A stretch of DNA of 64,000 nucleotides, taken from the NCBI GenBank assembly GCA_003342895.1, contig PTFA01000192.1, positions 1,327,378-1,391,377 on the forward strand. Direction: 5' to 3'. The stretch's first letter is position 1, and the number at the start of each line of letters is the position of its first letter. The notes below the pieces were generated by a model. The model was not told the origin of the DNA, ran no database searches, and saw only the letters and a program-made list of their open reading frames with translations. Both the position numbers and the translations under genes were made by a program. This DNA comes from Casuarius casuarius. Its lineage: Eukaryota > Chordata > Aves > Casuariiformes > Casuariidae. Shown piece after piece: positions 11,331-21,720 of this stretch.

Positions 11331-12917
11331 ATTCACTCATTTCCTTTAAAAATCAAAGAATGCAAAAGACGGTTGAGCAGGCAAACATGCTCTTGGCCAA
11401 AATTCTGCCATTACCAAAAGCTCTGTAAACCTCCTGAAAGTAATGCAGCTTGTGTGTGAAGGGTTGGCTGCAGTTTCTGTGCTGGGCCTCTGCTGCCTTC
11501 CTGAACTTTGTCCTCAAAAGGAGGTGGGGGGAGGTTGTCACCATTCTTTCTACACAGCTGAGCAGGTCTGCTGTGAAAATATTGTGAAAATATCAAGGTT
11601 CTTAAAGATCAATGCTTTAAAGTTGAGTCCTGAATTCTTCTGTNGAGATTCAACACAACTGCCTGGCTTTCAAAATTGCTGGTGGTGCTTGAGTNTGGTG
11701 CTTTTGGCAATACCAAAGCAGGCAAGATCCTTCATGCATTTTGTATGGCTGCGTCCTATGCCTAAGCCCCTGGCCTGGCTCAGCTGTGTGTTACGATGAG
11801 AACTAGTGTGCACGGTTCTTTTGCATGCCCTGGTGTGGGGACCTCGAGTGTGCTCTGATCTGGACACCTGAGGGACCCAACTGTACAGTATACCCCAGGT
11901 TGCAGCAGTTCCCCCATCAGGACACAGCCTGGCCACACTCCTTAAGGACTGGACTGCAGAGATTACCATGGCACGCACGCCTTGCCAGGTGAGCAACTGG
12001 GTGTGGACAGCTCTTGAAAAATCAGGGTCCTCTTATTCTTGTTTTTATATAGACACATAGGCATATAGTTTTAGGCTTGTAGGATTTTTGCAGGGGTGAA
12101 GAGGGGGTTAACTACTGTTCACTTTCTGTTTTTTTCTGCAAGTGTTCACAAAAAGAACAAAAGATGTGTTTTAATCAGTGCACAAAGTTGGAAGTACTAG
12201 GGCTTGATGTGTTTGACTTAGGTGATTAAAATCTTAGGTAATACTTGGGGAAATGGCAACGTATTCTGTCATTCTTTCTTGTAAATCCTTGCTGATGTAC
12301 TTTGATCCTGATTTGTAGTGAGTTAAGAAGCCATGGCATGACCAGCTGAAACAGCTAGGTCATTATTCTTGTGCAGCAGCTCAGTGTATGCAAGTCTAAT
12401 CAGAGAGTGAATGAAGCAGACCTGTATCAGCAGACAAGTAGACTCGAATAAGTGACTGCTGAGCCACAGTAGTACTAGGAGTTAAATGAAATTTTTAAAT
12501 ATCCCAAATGCAAGAATGGTGCAGTTAAAAGCCTCATCAGAGCTGATTTTTTTCTGGAATTATGGAAGACAGTTGGAGAAGATTTAAACATAACTTTGTA
12601 GCTGCAAGAAATGAATGCCAGAAAAAAGGAAAGCGATCAGAATCTGCCTGTATTTTCTGACAATAGCTGGGTTTGAAGCCCTACATGTCTTAAATACTTT
12701 TTAGTTAACTTGAACAGTGAAATTCAGTTATGAAACCATGTAACAGAAATTTGAAAGGTATTACATTTGTATAAAGATGGAATGTCTGAGAGATCTTAGA
12801 ATAGATCACAAATGACATTTGAAGAGACAAACGATGTTTTCATCTTCTGTTGGCTGTCTCGTGATATGTGGGGTAAGTCCTTCATGAAAGTTCAGGCAGC
12901 AACAAGATTCCAAGACC

Positions 12918-12940
12918 ATAATAATAATAATAATAATAAA
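12918..12940. repeat. (ATA)n microsatellite
   Basis: Seven consecutive ATA units form a short trinucleotide microsatellite. Confidence 0.9.
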
Positions 12941-14834
12941 GACTACTAAAGTAGTCAATACTAATGGTTAGAAAGAGAAGAATTTGCCAAGCAGAAGTTT
13001 TGCAGTCCATATAACAGCTTATGGACAATATGCTTGAGCTGAAAGTTGATGTCATTTGTGACAGCAGCCTAGATAGGCTTAGATACATGTCTATGGAGCA
13101 AGGGAGCAGAAACTGCTTTGTTATACACTCTACATGCAATAGTAGTCACAAAGTTAATGTCTCATGGCTAAGAAAAGGTTGGACATTCCTCTTCTAGAAA
13201 ATTCAAAACATTGTAGGAAAAGATATCAGAGATAAAAAAGCACATAAAAGGCAGAGGCCACAAAAAAAAAATCTCTAAAGATAAAGCCATTTTTGCTGTA
13301 ATAAAAAAAGTAAGCCAAGACAAGGCTTTGCATTTAGAACATACAAGAACATGGTTCTTACAGATTCCATGGTTTTGAAAGAGTTTGATTCCAGCAGAGC
13401 GTGCTCAGCATAAACATAAAATTGAGAGAAGTACTATTCTCTCTCTGGGACTCAGTGGACAGTGTTGTAGTGGAAGATTAATGGACTATCAAACTAAAAC
13501 ATATTGTTTTCAGTTGAGCCCAGCTGCACAAGCCACCAAAATGATGCATTTGAAAACAAAACCACAGGCAGTGAAAGGCAAAAAAATTGTGTTTATAGTG
13601 GCGAACATACCCNCACTAACAGAGTATGCTGGGTAGATAGCAAATGGGAAGAGATATGTACAGTATCAGGAAAAAATATCTAGTGATCTGAAAATGTCAA
13701 GCCCACTGGACCTGTAAGCAATAGCTTCTCCTGGGAGCAAGAAGCAAATAACTGAGGGAGAATATGAGGTTGTTTCAAAGGCATACAGGAGCTCTTGCCA
13801 AAGCAGAGATGAGTATCCTTTGCTCCTCTCCTCAGAAAACATCCTCTCATCTTAGGTCAGAGGCTTAAGGAGGAGCTGGAGGGACTTGCTGCCCTGTGAA
13901 CTGCGCAGCAAACAGGAGAGCCAGCAGAACGGCTGCTGCCAGAGCCTTACAAAGCACTCGTGGCTGATTTTCTGCTTGGTGCAGTCACTGGCAGCTTCCA
14001 GCAGCACATGAAGCCTCAGACACTGTCTTCAAGTACATTCACATGCTCCCCACTTGTGAGAAACATAGGTTAATTTGTTTATCACAAGCCNGGAGTGTGA
14101 AAGTGGTTGTAAGTAGCACTCTGCCATTTCACACACGTGGGGCCCTCCCTGCTCTGGGCCAGGACTTCACCAGCATCACCTCCCTCACTCTAACTGCTAT
14201 GTTGCCATCACTTACTCCTTCAGCGTTACTCCCCATGTGAGTCCCGGAGCCAGGCACCGCAATCAGACAGCCCTGGTACGGCTGCAGGTGCAAACATTAG
14301 TGGGGCCTGAGCAGAGACTCCGAGCAACCGCTAACATACCCGGAGTTGCTGCCTTGGCCTCAACAGGCAAAAATGGAAATTCTCTGCAACATAACATAAA
14401 CCAAAGAATTTCTTTAGCGATGCACTGTGCTGTGTTAACAAACAAGTTGAAGTCATAACCAGTTTGTCTTTACCGACGGGCAAGGAGGGAATGGGAAGCT
14501 TCCTGGGATGCTGAACTGTGCAAGGAAACTGCAGCCCAAATTGCCCATCTGACTCAGCACCCTACTGGAGCAAAGCTGTCCAACGGGCATAGGGGTAGAA
14601 AGGATAACAAAGAGGCCCCAGTTCTGAGGTACTGTGGTAAAAGCTGCAAAATCAGTTCATTCACACCTCTTCAAGCCAAACAGAAGCATGGTCTTTTTAA
14701 CAGCATGGCTAACGCTGGAGATCAGTGGTGTGTACGTCACAGGTGNTAATGAAAACTGAATGTCAGTGTGTTCAGACAGAGCAGAAGTGATTGACGGTAA
14801 TCCATAGGAGTAAAAAAGGTCCATATTTTTTATT

Positions 14835-16116
14835 TATGGGAGATGGGTATTGGTTGAAACCGATGATAAACTGCGGTGGGTATTTGTATTAAACCGCACC
14901 CAGAAGGAGGGATCGAAGTGGGGGAAAGTAAATGTCGATGGACACTCACTCGTAAGCCACTTGATAAAGACAGGAATCTCCACCTATGGACGTGGCTCGA
15001 TGAAACGGGGCACAGTTGGGGATTTGAGGGATACTGGTCAAATGAAAACGAAACTTTAACTCTCCAACGACCCAATTATCCCCCTTACAAGCAAACCTGC
15101 AAATGGAAAGGCACTTCTGGGACCTGGTATTGTACCGGCCGAATAGGTGATGGGGCAACCACATTTTTCAGCCCTCTGGGCGACAAAGACACAACTTAAT
15201 TTCAATTCCCACCAGGGATAAATGGGCCATTTGCTCAGGGCATCGGAGCTAAGAAGGGGCATTATTGGATCTGCAGACACACAGCATATAAATTTTTACC
15301 CGCGGGGTGGTCCGGAATTTGTTATATAGGGATTATCAGATCTTTGTTTTTCCTTTTACCAGAAACAGGTGGACCTTGGTTAGGCATAAAAGTATATGAT
15401 AACCTCGGAGACAGAAGGGTTGCCCGTAAGACGCGATCCATTAAGGTAGATTTGGGTGGGACNCAAAAATGGGGAAATAATGAGTGGCCTCCTGAACGAA
15501 TAATTCAACATTACGGGCCTGCAGCCTGGAATCCTAATGAACCAATATCGGGGGCGAGAGAACCAATTTATAACCTAAATCGAATAATCAGACTACAAGC
15601 AGCTCTAGAAATTATTACCAACAAAACCNCTGATGCAATAGATCTTTTAACTCGGCAATCCCAACAGATGCGCACAGCAATCCTTCAGCACTGCATGGTT
15701 TTAGACTGTCTGCTGGCTGAAGAGGGAGGGGTGTGGGGGAAATTAAATATTTCCAACTGTTGTTTAGAAATAGATGATGTAGGCAAAGTAGTTCTCCAGT
15801 TAACCAAAGATATCAGAAAAATAGCCTATGTCCCCGTCCAAACCTGGAACAGCTGGAGTGGCGATTTGTGTTCCTAGTTACCGGGGGCAGTTAATACTGT
15901 ATTTGTACTGTAAACAGTACTGTAAAACAGTTAATATTGTATTTGTTATGTGCAGTTGCCGCTTTAATGTTCTTACCTTGTATAATCCCTTGCTTTGTTC
16001 AATTAATCCGACATGTTGTGTCAAATATGCAATTTGTTCCTACCATCTCGCCCGACAGCATAAAGAAAATCCGTGCCGTCCATCGGCCACAGCCAACCAC
16101 AGTACCCATCATTTAA
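14835..16116 (+). pseudogene. env: Decayed retroviral envelope gene (env)
   Basis: Most of the gene lies in one reading frame. Surface-subunit sequence starts near 14870, just after a TAA at 14867-14869. That frame is interrupted by a TAA at 15197-15199 and runs on to a TAG at 15875-15877. Features in order are a Trp/Cys-containing surface-subunit segment, a basic cluster (VARKTRS, about 15419-15440) where SU/TM cleavage would be expected, and a heptad-rich helix ([19 protein letters not shown]). An immunosuppressive-domain-like segment with LLAEEGG follows, then a CC pair at 15758-15763. The cysteine expected seven codons before this pair is Trp (15734-15736). A hydrophobic membrane anchor near 15952-16020 lies in another frame, with a cytoplasmic tail to a TAA at 16114-16116. 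Two n bases fall inside. In intact relatives Env mediates receptor binding and membrane fusion; this copy cannot encode a whole protein. Confidence 0.85.
15888..15946 (+). repeat. 40-bp-period tandem duplication in env
   Basis: CAGTTAATACTGTATTTGT at 15888-15906 recurs as CAGTTAATATTGTATTTGT at 15928-15946, with an extra CAGTACTGTAAAA unit between. It lies just after the TAG, before the membrane anchor, and contributes to the frame disruption there. Confidence 0.8.
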
Positions 16117-17100
16117 ACCCATTCCCAGTTTACCCTGAAGGAGGAAATTGCATATTGACATCCATACCACATTTGCCAGCTGTTTTATACCTGTTGTAAC
16201 AATCACTTACCTCGTTAACTCAGTTTTGATGTTTGTTCTGTGAAGTTAAATGTTGTTAAAGTTGTTAAAGAATAAGCTTGCATTGAGCAACACCTCCGTT
16301 TAATCACTGTTAAGCACTTTTTTTTTTTCACCTGAACCCATATCATTCCTTTTATTCTTCCTGCGACTTGTTCTACCTTTTATATACTTCCTTCTGATCT
16401 CTCTCTATCTCATATCACCGCTGTGGATGAAGGCTATGAAGACTTCAGGAAGGAGACGTACCAATCAATGTTTAAGTCACGGGGTGGTGTAGCGGACAGA
16501 TGAGTGAACTTTTGCCTTAAACATTTCTTGGTACATAAGGTGCAAGCAAACCATAACCCCGAACAAGCCATCTGTCCCCGGCAGAAACAGGACTAAGCTG
16601 CTGCGACCCCCGAAATGGTCTCCCTGCGACCACCCAGGACACACCGAGCCTGCGCTGAACCAGACCACGATCGGGCAGAGACTTTGGGACCTGGACTGTA
16701 AATTATTGCCATTTAGCACAACTTTTATAAAACTTGCTTAGCATGAGTNGCTAAATTTGCTGAAGCCTTAGGCCTCACCCCCTAGTTCAGTGAGAAAGGG
16801 CCCCAGAGCTGGTGCAGACTGGAATGATAAGGGAGTTACCAGCAATTTGCATTCCTGTGCGCTGCTGAAACAGTGTTAATTGCTGGAATTACCACCTCTT
16901 TGTCAGGACCTTGAGAGACAATGGCGAGACCCTGGCGAGACCCGAGGAATGAAGACACACCTGTCGGCAGAAATGGCAACAGTAAACGGCCTACCTAGGG
17001 ACAGTGATGAGACCCAATAAGGAGCAGGAGACCCCAGACCCAAATATTACTATTGGTCTGAACTACCACGTGAGGGGTGGGAAACTTAATTTGAAAAAAA

Positions 17101-17107
17101 CTATAAT
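17101..17107 (+). promoter_or_regulatory. TATA-like box of the LTR
   Basis: CTATAAT follows CCAAT and E-box motifs and precedes the poly(A) signal by about 210 nt, as expected for the U3 promoter of an LTR. Present activity is unknown. Confidence 0.5.
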
Positions 17108-17312
17108 TGCCCAGGGATTTCTTTGTTCGGGGTCCTTCATTGGAGGCACCCAGCTCGAGCTGTAATTCGAACGGAATCAGCAGAACATCATCGGCCTCAG
17201 AGTGGTGGTAGCTAGCTTCTTCTCCGCTTTTCCAACTTTCTCTATCTTTTTCCCTTACCCTTTTTCCCTCTCTCCTTCACCTTTCCCCACCTTTTCTCTC
17301 CACTTCATGGAA

Positions 17313-17318
17313 AATAAA
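17313..17318 (+). promoter_or_regulatory. Poly(A) signal of the LTR
   Basis: AATAAA within the LTR lies downstream of the TATA-like box and marks the likely R region. Confidence 0.65.
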
Positions 17319-17879
17319 GTTAAAAGGTTGTACAATATTTGACTGGTTTTAGCATCTTAATCTCGTCCTTGGGATCGTAACGAAACCTTCCCGATATTGG
17401 ATTGGGACAGTATTGTGATCATCAAAAGAGGCCTGCTGCTACCTCTGGAGACCTGCCACTATCTACCATATTCATGACCAGGAATTAAAGTTACTCTTTA
17501 AGCTACTAACATGCTATTTGAACACAGAGCTGAGTGTCTGCTCGCACAAGCTACTGTTTTTCCATAGGTAATGAAATTAGTCTTAGCAATGGTGTATATT
17601 ACAAATGTTAGCTCCTGGATGCTTCTGATCTTTGCTGACTCTTCTTGGTGTCTAATTGGTAGAGATAAAGGTTTGATGAGCTCTTGTTGAATAATTTATT
17701 CAGTCTTCCCAAAAGAACTTGAGAATTACCATCAAATTTGCTGGGGAGGGAAACTGAATGAAGTAGTTTCTTCCATTTATACCCAGTAGTCACAGAAGCA
17801 TCCAAAATGTGGGAAAAACGGCAGTTCCAGCTTTCACTTGAGAAAATTTAAACCTACATCTCCTAATCACCAGGCCTCA

Positions 17880-18560
17880 TAACGAACACTTGGATAGGAG
17901 GGAGCGGCATTATGAGATTGGCACACAAAATCATTTCAAAACTTCCTGTTGCAGCTTTTCCGCGCAATATTTTATAGGCCGATCATTAAGGCATCTCCTT
18001 ACAAAATGGGAGCCTTTAGGCAATAGATAAACTACTGCATCCCACATTTGGCCATGTGCTGCTTTACAAGCCCTTGATAAGGTTCATAGTCCTTCATTTC
18101 CCTTGCTTTATTTTTGATTAAGGAAGCCTGAAATGGGGAGAGAGTACTTTGTTTTGGATTGAACGGTGTTTTGAAAACTGAAAAAACTTAGTTTGGATCG
18201 GATAAAGGAAAGTGCTTTTGTTCTGCTTGCTGAAACAAATGGGGNAAAAATTGTTCACCCAACCCTAATGAAAACCTAGCAGGGGGAAAAAAGAGAGAGA
18301 AAGAGAACAGGATTTAGCTGCATTTAATAATCTAAAGCCTCTGTGACTCTCAGATCCTTAGCTAGTGTGACTTGGCATAATCCACGGTGTCAAATGCATT
18401 TTAGGAGCTGGGCCTGTTCCGATGGCCTGGCATTTGTGTAGCAAAAAATTCATTAAAGCAGGCACAGAGATTATAGAGACAAACCTCTCTGGTACTCACA
18501 TTTGGATTTTATTTGCCGTTCTGACTGCTTCCTGATACCCCACACTGCGTGAAGCAGCTC
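17880..18560. other. Candidate conserved non-coding (enhancer-like) block
   Basis: This stretch has no repeats and no open frame. It carries several homeodomain-type cores (ATCATTAAGG near 17983, TTGATTAAGG near 18115, ATTCATTAAAG near 18450) and scattered CpG (TTTCCGCGC near 17958). Its texture is like known vertebrate enhancers. It begins about 470 bp 3' of the LTR. This is inference from composition; no alignment was possible. Confidence 0.3.
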
Positions 18561-20100
18561 AGCTCCAGAAGTGGTAGAGCTGTACATGGGATATTGCGCT
18601 GGGAAACCTGGCCTCGTTAGCCCTGAGAAAGCTTTGTGTGAATGTGATTGTGCTGCTTCTGGAGCTTAACTAGTTTGCCTGCACGGTGCAATATTTTGCT
18701 CTGTGAACTTGCCCTGACCTGGCACTGGTTCAGGGCTCTCCACATAGCTCTCTGTTGCAGATACCCAAACCATTCACAGGAAGTCAGCAGGCCAAATGAA
18801 TGTTTTCTGCAGACCAGATCTGTACACTTAACAGATCTGTTAAGCCTGTTAACACTAAATGAAGCCTTGACTCAATCCTTCTTCTGTAAAGTATTTCCCA
18901 ACAGTCATTTTCTGTGGTGTTTTAGACTTTTTTTTTTTCCTAAGAAAAAGGAGTTGCCAAAAGGGTACCTGAGGAGAGTCTCTTTCTCAGAGAATCATGA
19001 CGCTGTGGATGTGATCTGAGAATGTATCTTTGGCCCCAGTGCTCAGAAAGGAAGTGTTTGGCTGTTTAGACACAAGCCTTTTTCAGTTTTGTGTCTCCAA
19101 AGGTACCTGAAAATTATTCTGAATGCTTCATAGTGCAAGTTGCAGAGCATCTCATTGTGCTCATCCTGTCAGGCAGTTAATGTTCAAAAATCACTTATTT
19201 TCTGTTTTCACTGCTGTATCTCAGAAGAAATGCATTCTGTTTTATCTAAACTGAAATAGATCTGACTACTTCGCTTGGAAAAATTGCCTGTAATGTAGTA
19301 GAAAGGTTTGTTACTTGCCTTTTTTCATTTTCAAAACCGAGTAAAGAGGAATTAATTGCTCAACTGCTGCTCTGACATCAAGGCAAACTAACCCATAGAA
19401 ATTTTTTTGACATAGCTTAGAAACGGGCTGTATCACAGAAAGGGAACATAGGGAGTTTAAAAGCAAGGTAATCTTACTTTCCTCTATGAAGTTCTGCTAT
19501 TGCTGCACTACGGCAGTACAATATGCCATCTAGGTCCTGAGTCTGTCAAACATGAGCTAAGACCCTTGGGGGGGAAAAAAAAAAAGCAAGAAGATAGTTC
19601 ACCCTAACATTTTGGACAACTTGTACTGGCCAATATAAGTAGTTGGGGGCTGAAATACATCATTTTGTTTTCTTTGTTCCTAAATCTATAAGCATCTCTG
19701 GTACATCTTAGATGAGAGACAATGAACTTGATGTTCACCATCTTAAAAGAGATTTCAGTAGGCTTAGTGTCTCATGAGCTAGGAAAATGAATTAAGAAAA
19801 GTTATAGGGGAGATACTCAAATCTCATATAGATTGCCCTGATAAAGCCAAAGCTTTTAACAAACCCCTGCCAATTTTTAAAAGGATAGATAACCAGAGCG
19901 TAACCAGTTCAAAGAGCATGGCAGGACAGCAGATTCATTTGGGTTCATTTAGCCTGCAAGTTTCAGTAGCCAAATCTATAGAAGAGAAAATAGGAGATTG
20001 GTTTCAACCTGGGAGAAGACAAGTTATTGTAGCTGGTATCTTAGAAATGAAAAAATCTTCTTGTTCACATAGAGTGAAAGAGAATAGAAGTGAGTTTGGG

Positions 20101-20123
20101 GTTTTTTGTTTGTTTGTTTGTTT
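20101..20123. repeat. (GTTT)n microsatellite
   Basis: Four GTTT units follow a T6 run. This is a short simple repeat. Confidence 0.85.
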
Positions 20124-21584
20124 ACGATGTTGAATCCTACAAAAATAACTTTTTTTCAGTTTGGTGTACTCCAAAGGGACATGAAACAATCTCAGCACTC
20201 CTCAAACAAATACTTAGCTAGCCTACCAAGTATAGCTACTAAAATATGTTTTTCTGTTTGACTTAGCATGTTCACATCCAGTCTCTTGGGAATGTCACTG
20301 TCTAGCTTGAACAGAATAGCACTTGTGTCACATTTGTCTAATGTTGGAAGAACAGACCAGTGGTCTGACTACTACAATTCATCCGTGCCTGTCTAAACAG
20401 AATATTACAGTAATATTAGAGTATCATGTGGGTCTGATTTGCTCTTACTTGCAATGGGTGGAGATCTGATACAACCCAGATACAGAATTGCTTCTCTAGT
20501 GTAAAACTGTTACGTGAAAAATCAGGTCTATAAATGACTTCTCAGTGCAACTCTTTATTTCTCTACTCTAAGGCCCATGTTTTAGTCTATTCACTCCTTC
20601 AAAGAGACGCCTACTGGCAAACTCAGGGCTACTTTTACAGAGCGATCACTGAAGACACTGAAAGAGATTTCAGAGGCAGAGAAGTTTCCTCTTCATACAT
20701 AAGCAATCAAAAACTACAATTTCTGTACCATGACTGTGGGCTGAGTCCTGTACCCACAGTCTTTTTGTGGGGCAGGGCAGTTTAAAAGGAAGTACAGTGC
20801 AAATGCTCTGCGATGGGAAGAAGTTCTTCTAGTACTGAGCCAGAGTGAAGCACTTTTGGCTGCAGCTGGTGTCAAAGAGCAGCTGCTAGATGTATCTCCA
20901 AAATTACCACCTGGGAAATATGGTGGCCTTAGTTATAACCCCTCTTCATTTTCATCGTTTAAGAGGCCACCCTCAAATTTTACTGCATTGCACTGCAGAT
21001 AGCCGAGCTCCAGGATGAGAAATGCGAACAATGAAATTAGCTTTGTTTTCAAAGAAAGGGAAGAATAAGGAAACAAGAGGAAAATTGCTTGAGTTTCATA
21101 TGACTGTAGTCGTACCTCACTTACAATATATCACAAGAGTCAATTAAATGCTGCAGGTTTTTTGGATATGTTCCTAATTCTCAGTCATTCTCTCTTTGGG
21201 GTTTTAACTGTGGTTTAACTGCCGTTGCTTTATCTAGAACTAAGCAGCTTGCACCAATTTCAGGTTGCTGCTGCTTATTAAAAAATGAACTATACCTTTT
21301 CTCTGTTCTTAAGGGATAGAGCTGAGGTACTGAGCAGCTCTGAAATTGAGTTTGTAAGTAGGAAATACACATGGCATTTACTCGACTGCACAAATAAGAC
21401 TGCGGTGGGGGTGCTTTTATATAACTAGAATGACTTTAACTGAGAGCACTGCTAGTTTTCCACCATTTTGTCAGCAGGGAAAATCTGACTGAAAAAGAAG
21501 CAGTCCTGTTTGTAGTGCTCTTGCTCCTAAAAGTGACATGAAGAAGCACTTGCTGGCTAGGTGCAATTTAGGCCAGTACAGTTC

Positions 21585-21720
21585 AGGCAGCCGCAGGCAA
21601 TTCTGCTGCTCATTAAGCTAATCAAAAAAATTGTTCGACTTGCTCCCTTCCCCCACTTACTATTTACTTGTTGTTTTCTCACAAAATAAAATTATTAAGC
21701 TCTTCAAGGGCTGTTTTCTA
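21585..21720. other. Candidate conserved non-coding element
   Basis: The stretch has dense homeodomain-type cores, including CTCATTAAGCTAATCAAAAA near 21610 and AAATTATTAAGCTC near 21688. It has no repeat character and no coding frame. The call rests on texture only. Confidence 0.25.

Larger units (their letters stand above)
6476..14820. other. Long stretch without a supportable gene
   Basis: This is probably intron or intergenic DNA upstream of the minus-strand gene. It contains poly(C) near 7063, poly(A) near 7667, poly(T) near 8948, a pyrimidine tract at 11266-11330 and an ATA repeat at 12918-12940. A plus-strand CCAG|GTGAGC donor-like site near 11987 ends an open frame of about 65 codons, but no matching acceptor or homology was seen. 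The missing 5' exons of the left-end gene may lie here or beyond. Confidence 0.5.
14830..17409 (+). mobile_element. 5'-truncated endogenous retrovirus (env plus 3' LTR)
   Basis: A plus-strand provirus remnant contains an env pseudogene followed by about 370 nt of untranslated DNA and a full-length-looking 3' LTR. No 5' LTR, gag or pol was recognised upstream, so the copy is 5'-truncated or rearranged. The exact left edge cannot be fixed and is set where Env-like coding begins. The Env resembles those of avian gamma-type endogenous retroviruses. Its stops, frame changes and loss of the 5' half mean it cannot make virus. Confidence 0.85.
16488..17409 (+). mobile_element. Retroviral 3' long terminal repeat
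   Basis: The stretch runs from TGTAGCGGAC, just after a G-rich GGGGTGG that may be the end of the polypurine tract, to TTGGGACA, so it has the usual TG...CA ends. Inside are a CCAAT motif near 17011, a CACGTG E-box at 17067-17072 and a TATA-like CTATAAT at 17101. A pyrimidine-rich stretch at about 17215-17305 is followed by AATAAA at 17313-17318. This order (promoter, R, poly(A), U5) is that of a retroviral LTR. The boundaries are inferred because no second LTR copy is available for comparison. Confidence 0.7.

Noticed and set aside
11821..11988. Plus-strand open frame of about 65 codons ending in a CCAG|GTGAGC donor-like site
   Set aside because: No acceptor, start or homology was found. 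One good donor is not enough to call an exon.
14000..14460. Two successive plus-strand frames just upstream of env, considered as gag/pol remnants
   Set aside because: No retroviral protease, reverse transcriptase, integrase or nucleocapsid motif could be recognised, so they were not added to the provirus.
18648..19019. 123-codon plus-strand open frame
   Set aside because: Composition is Cys/Leu/Phe-rich from T-rich DNA and includes a poly(T)-encoded run. There is no splice or homology support.
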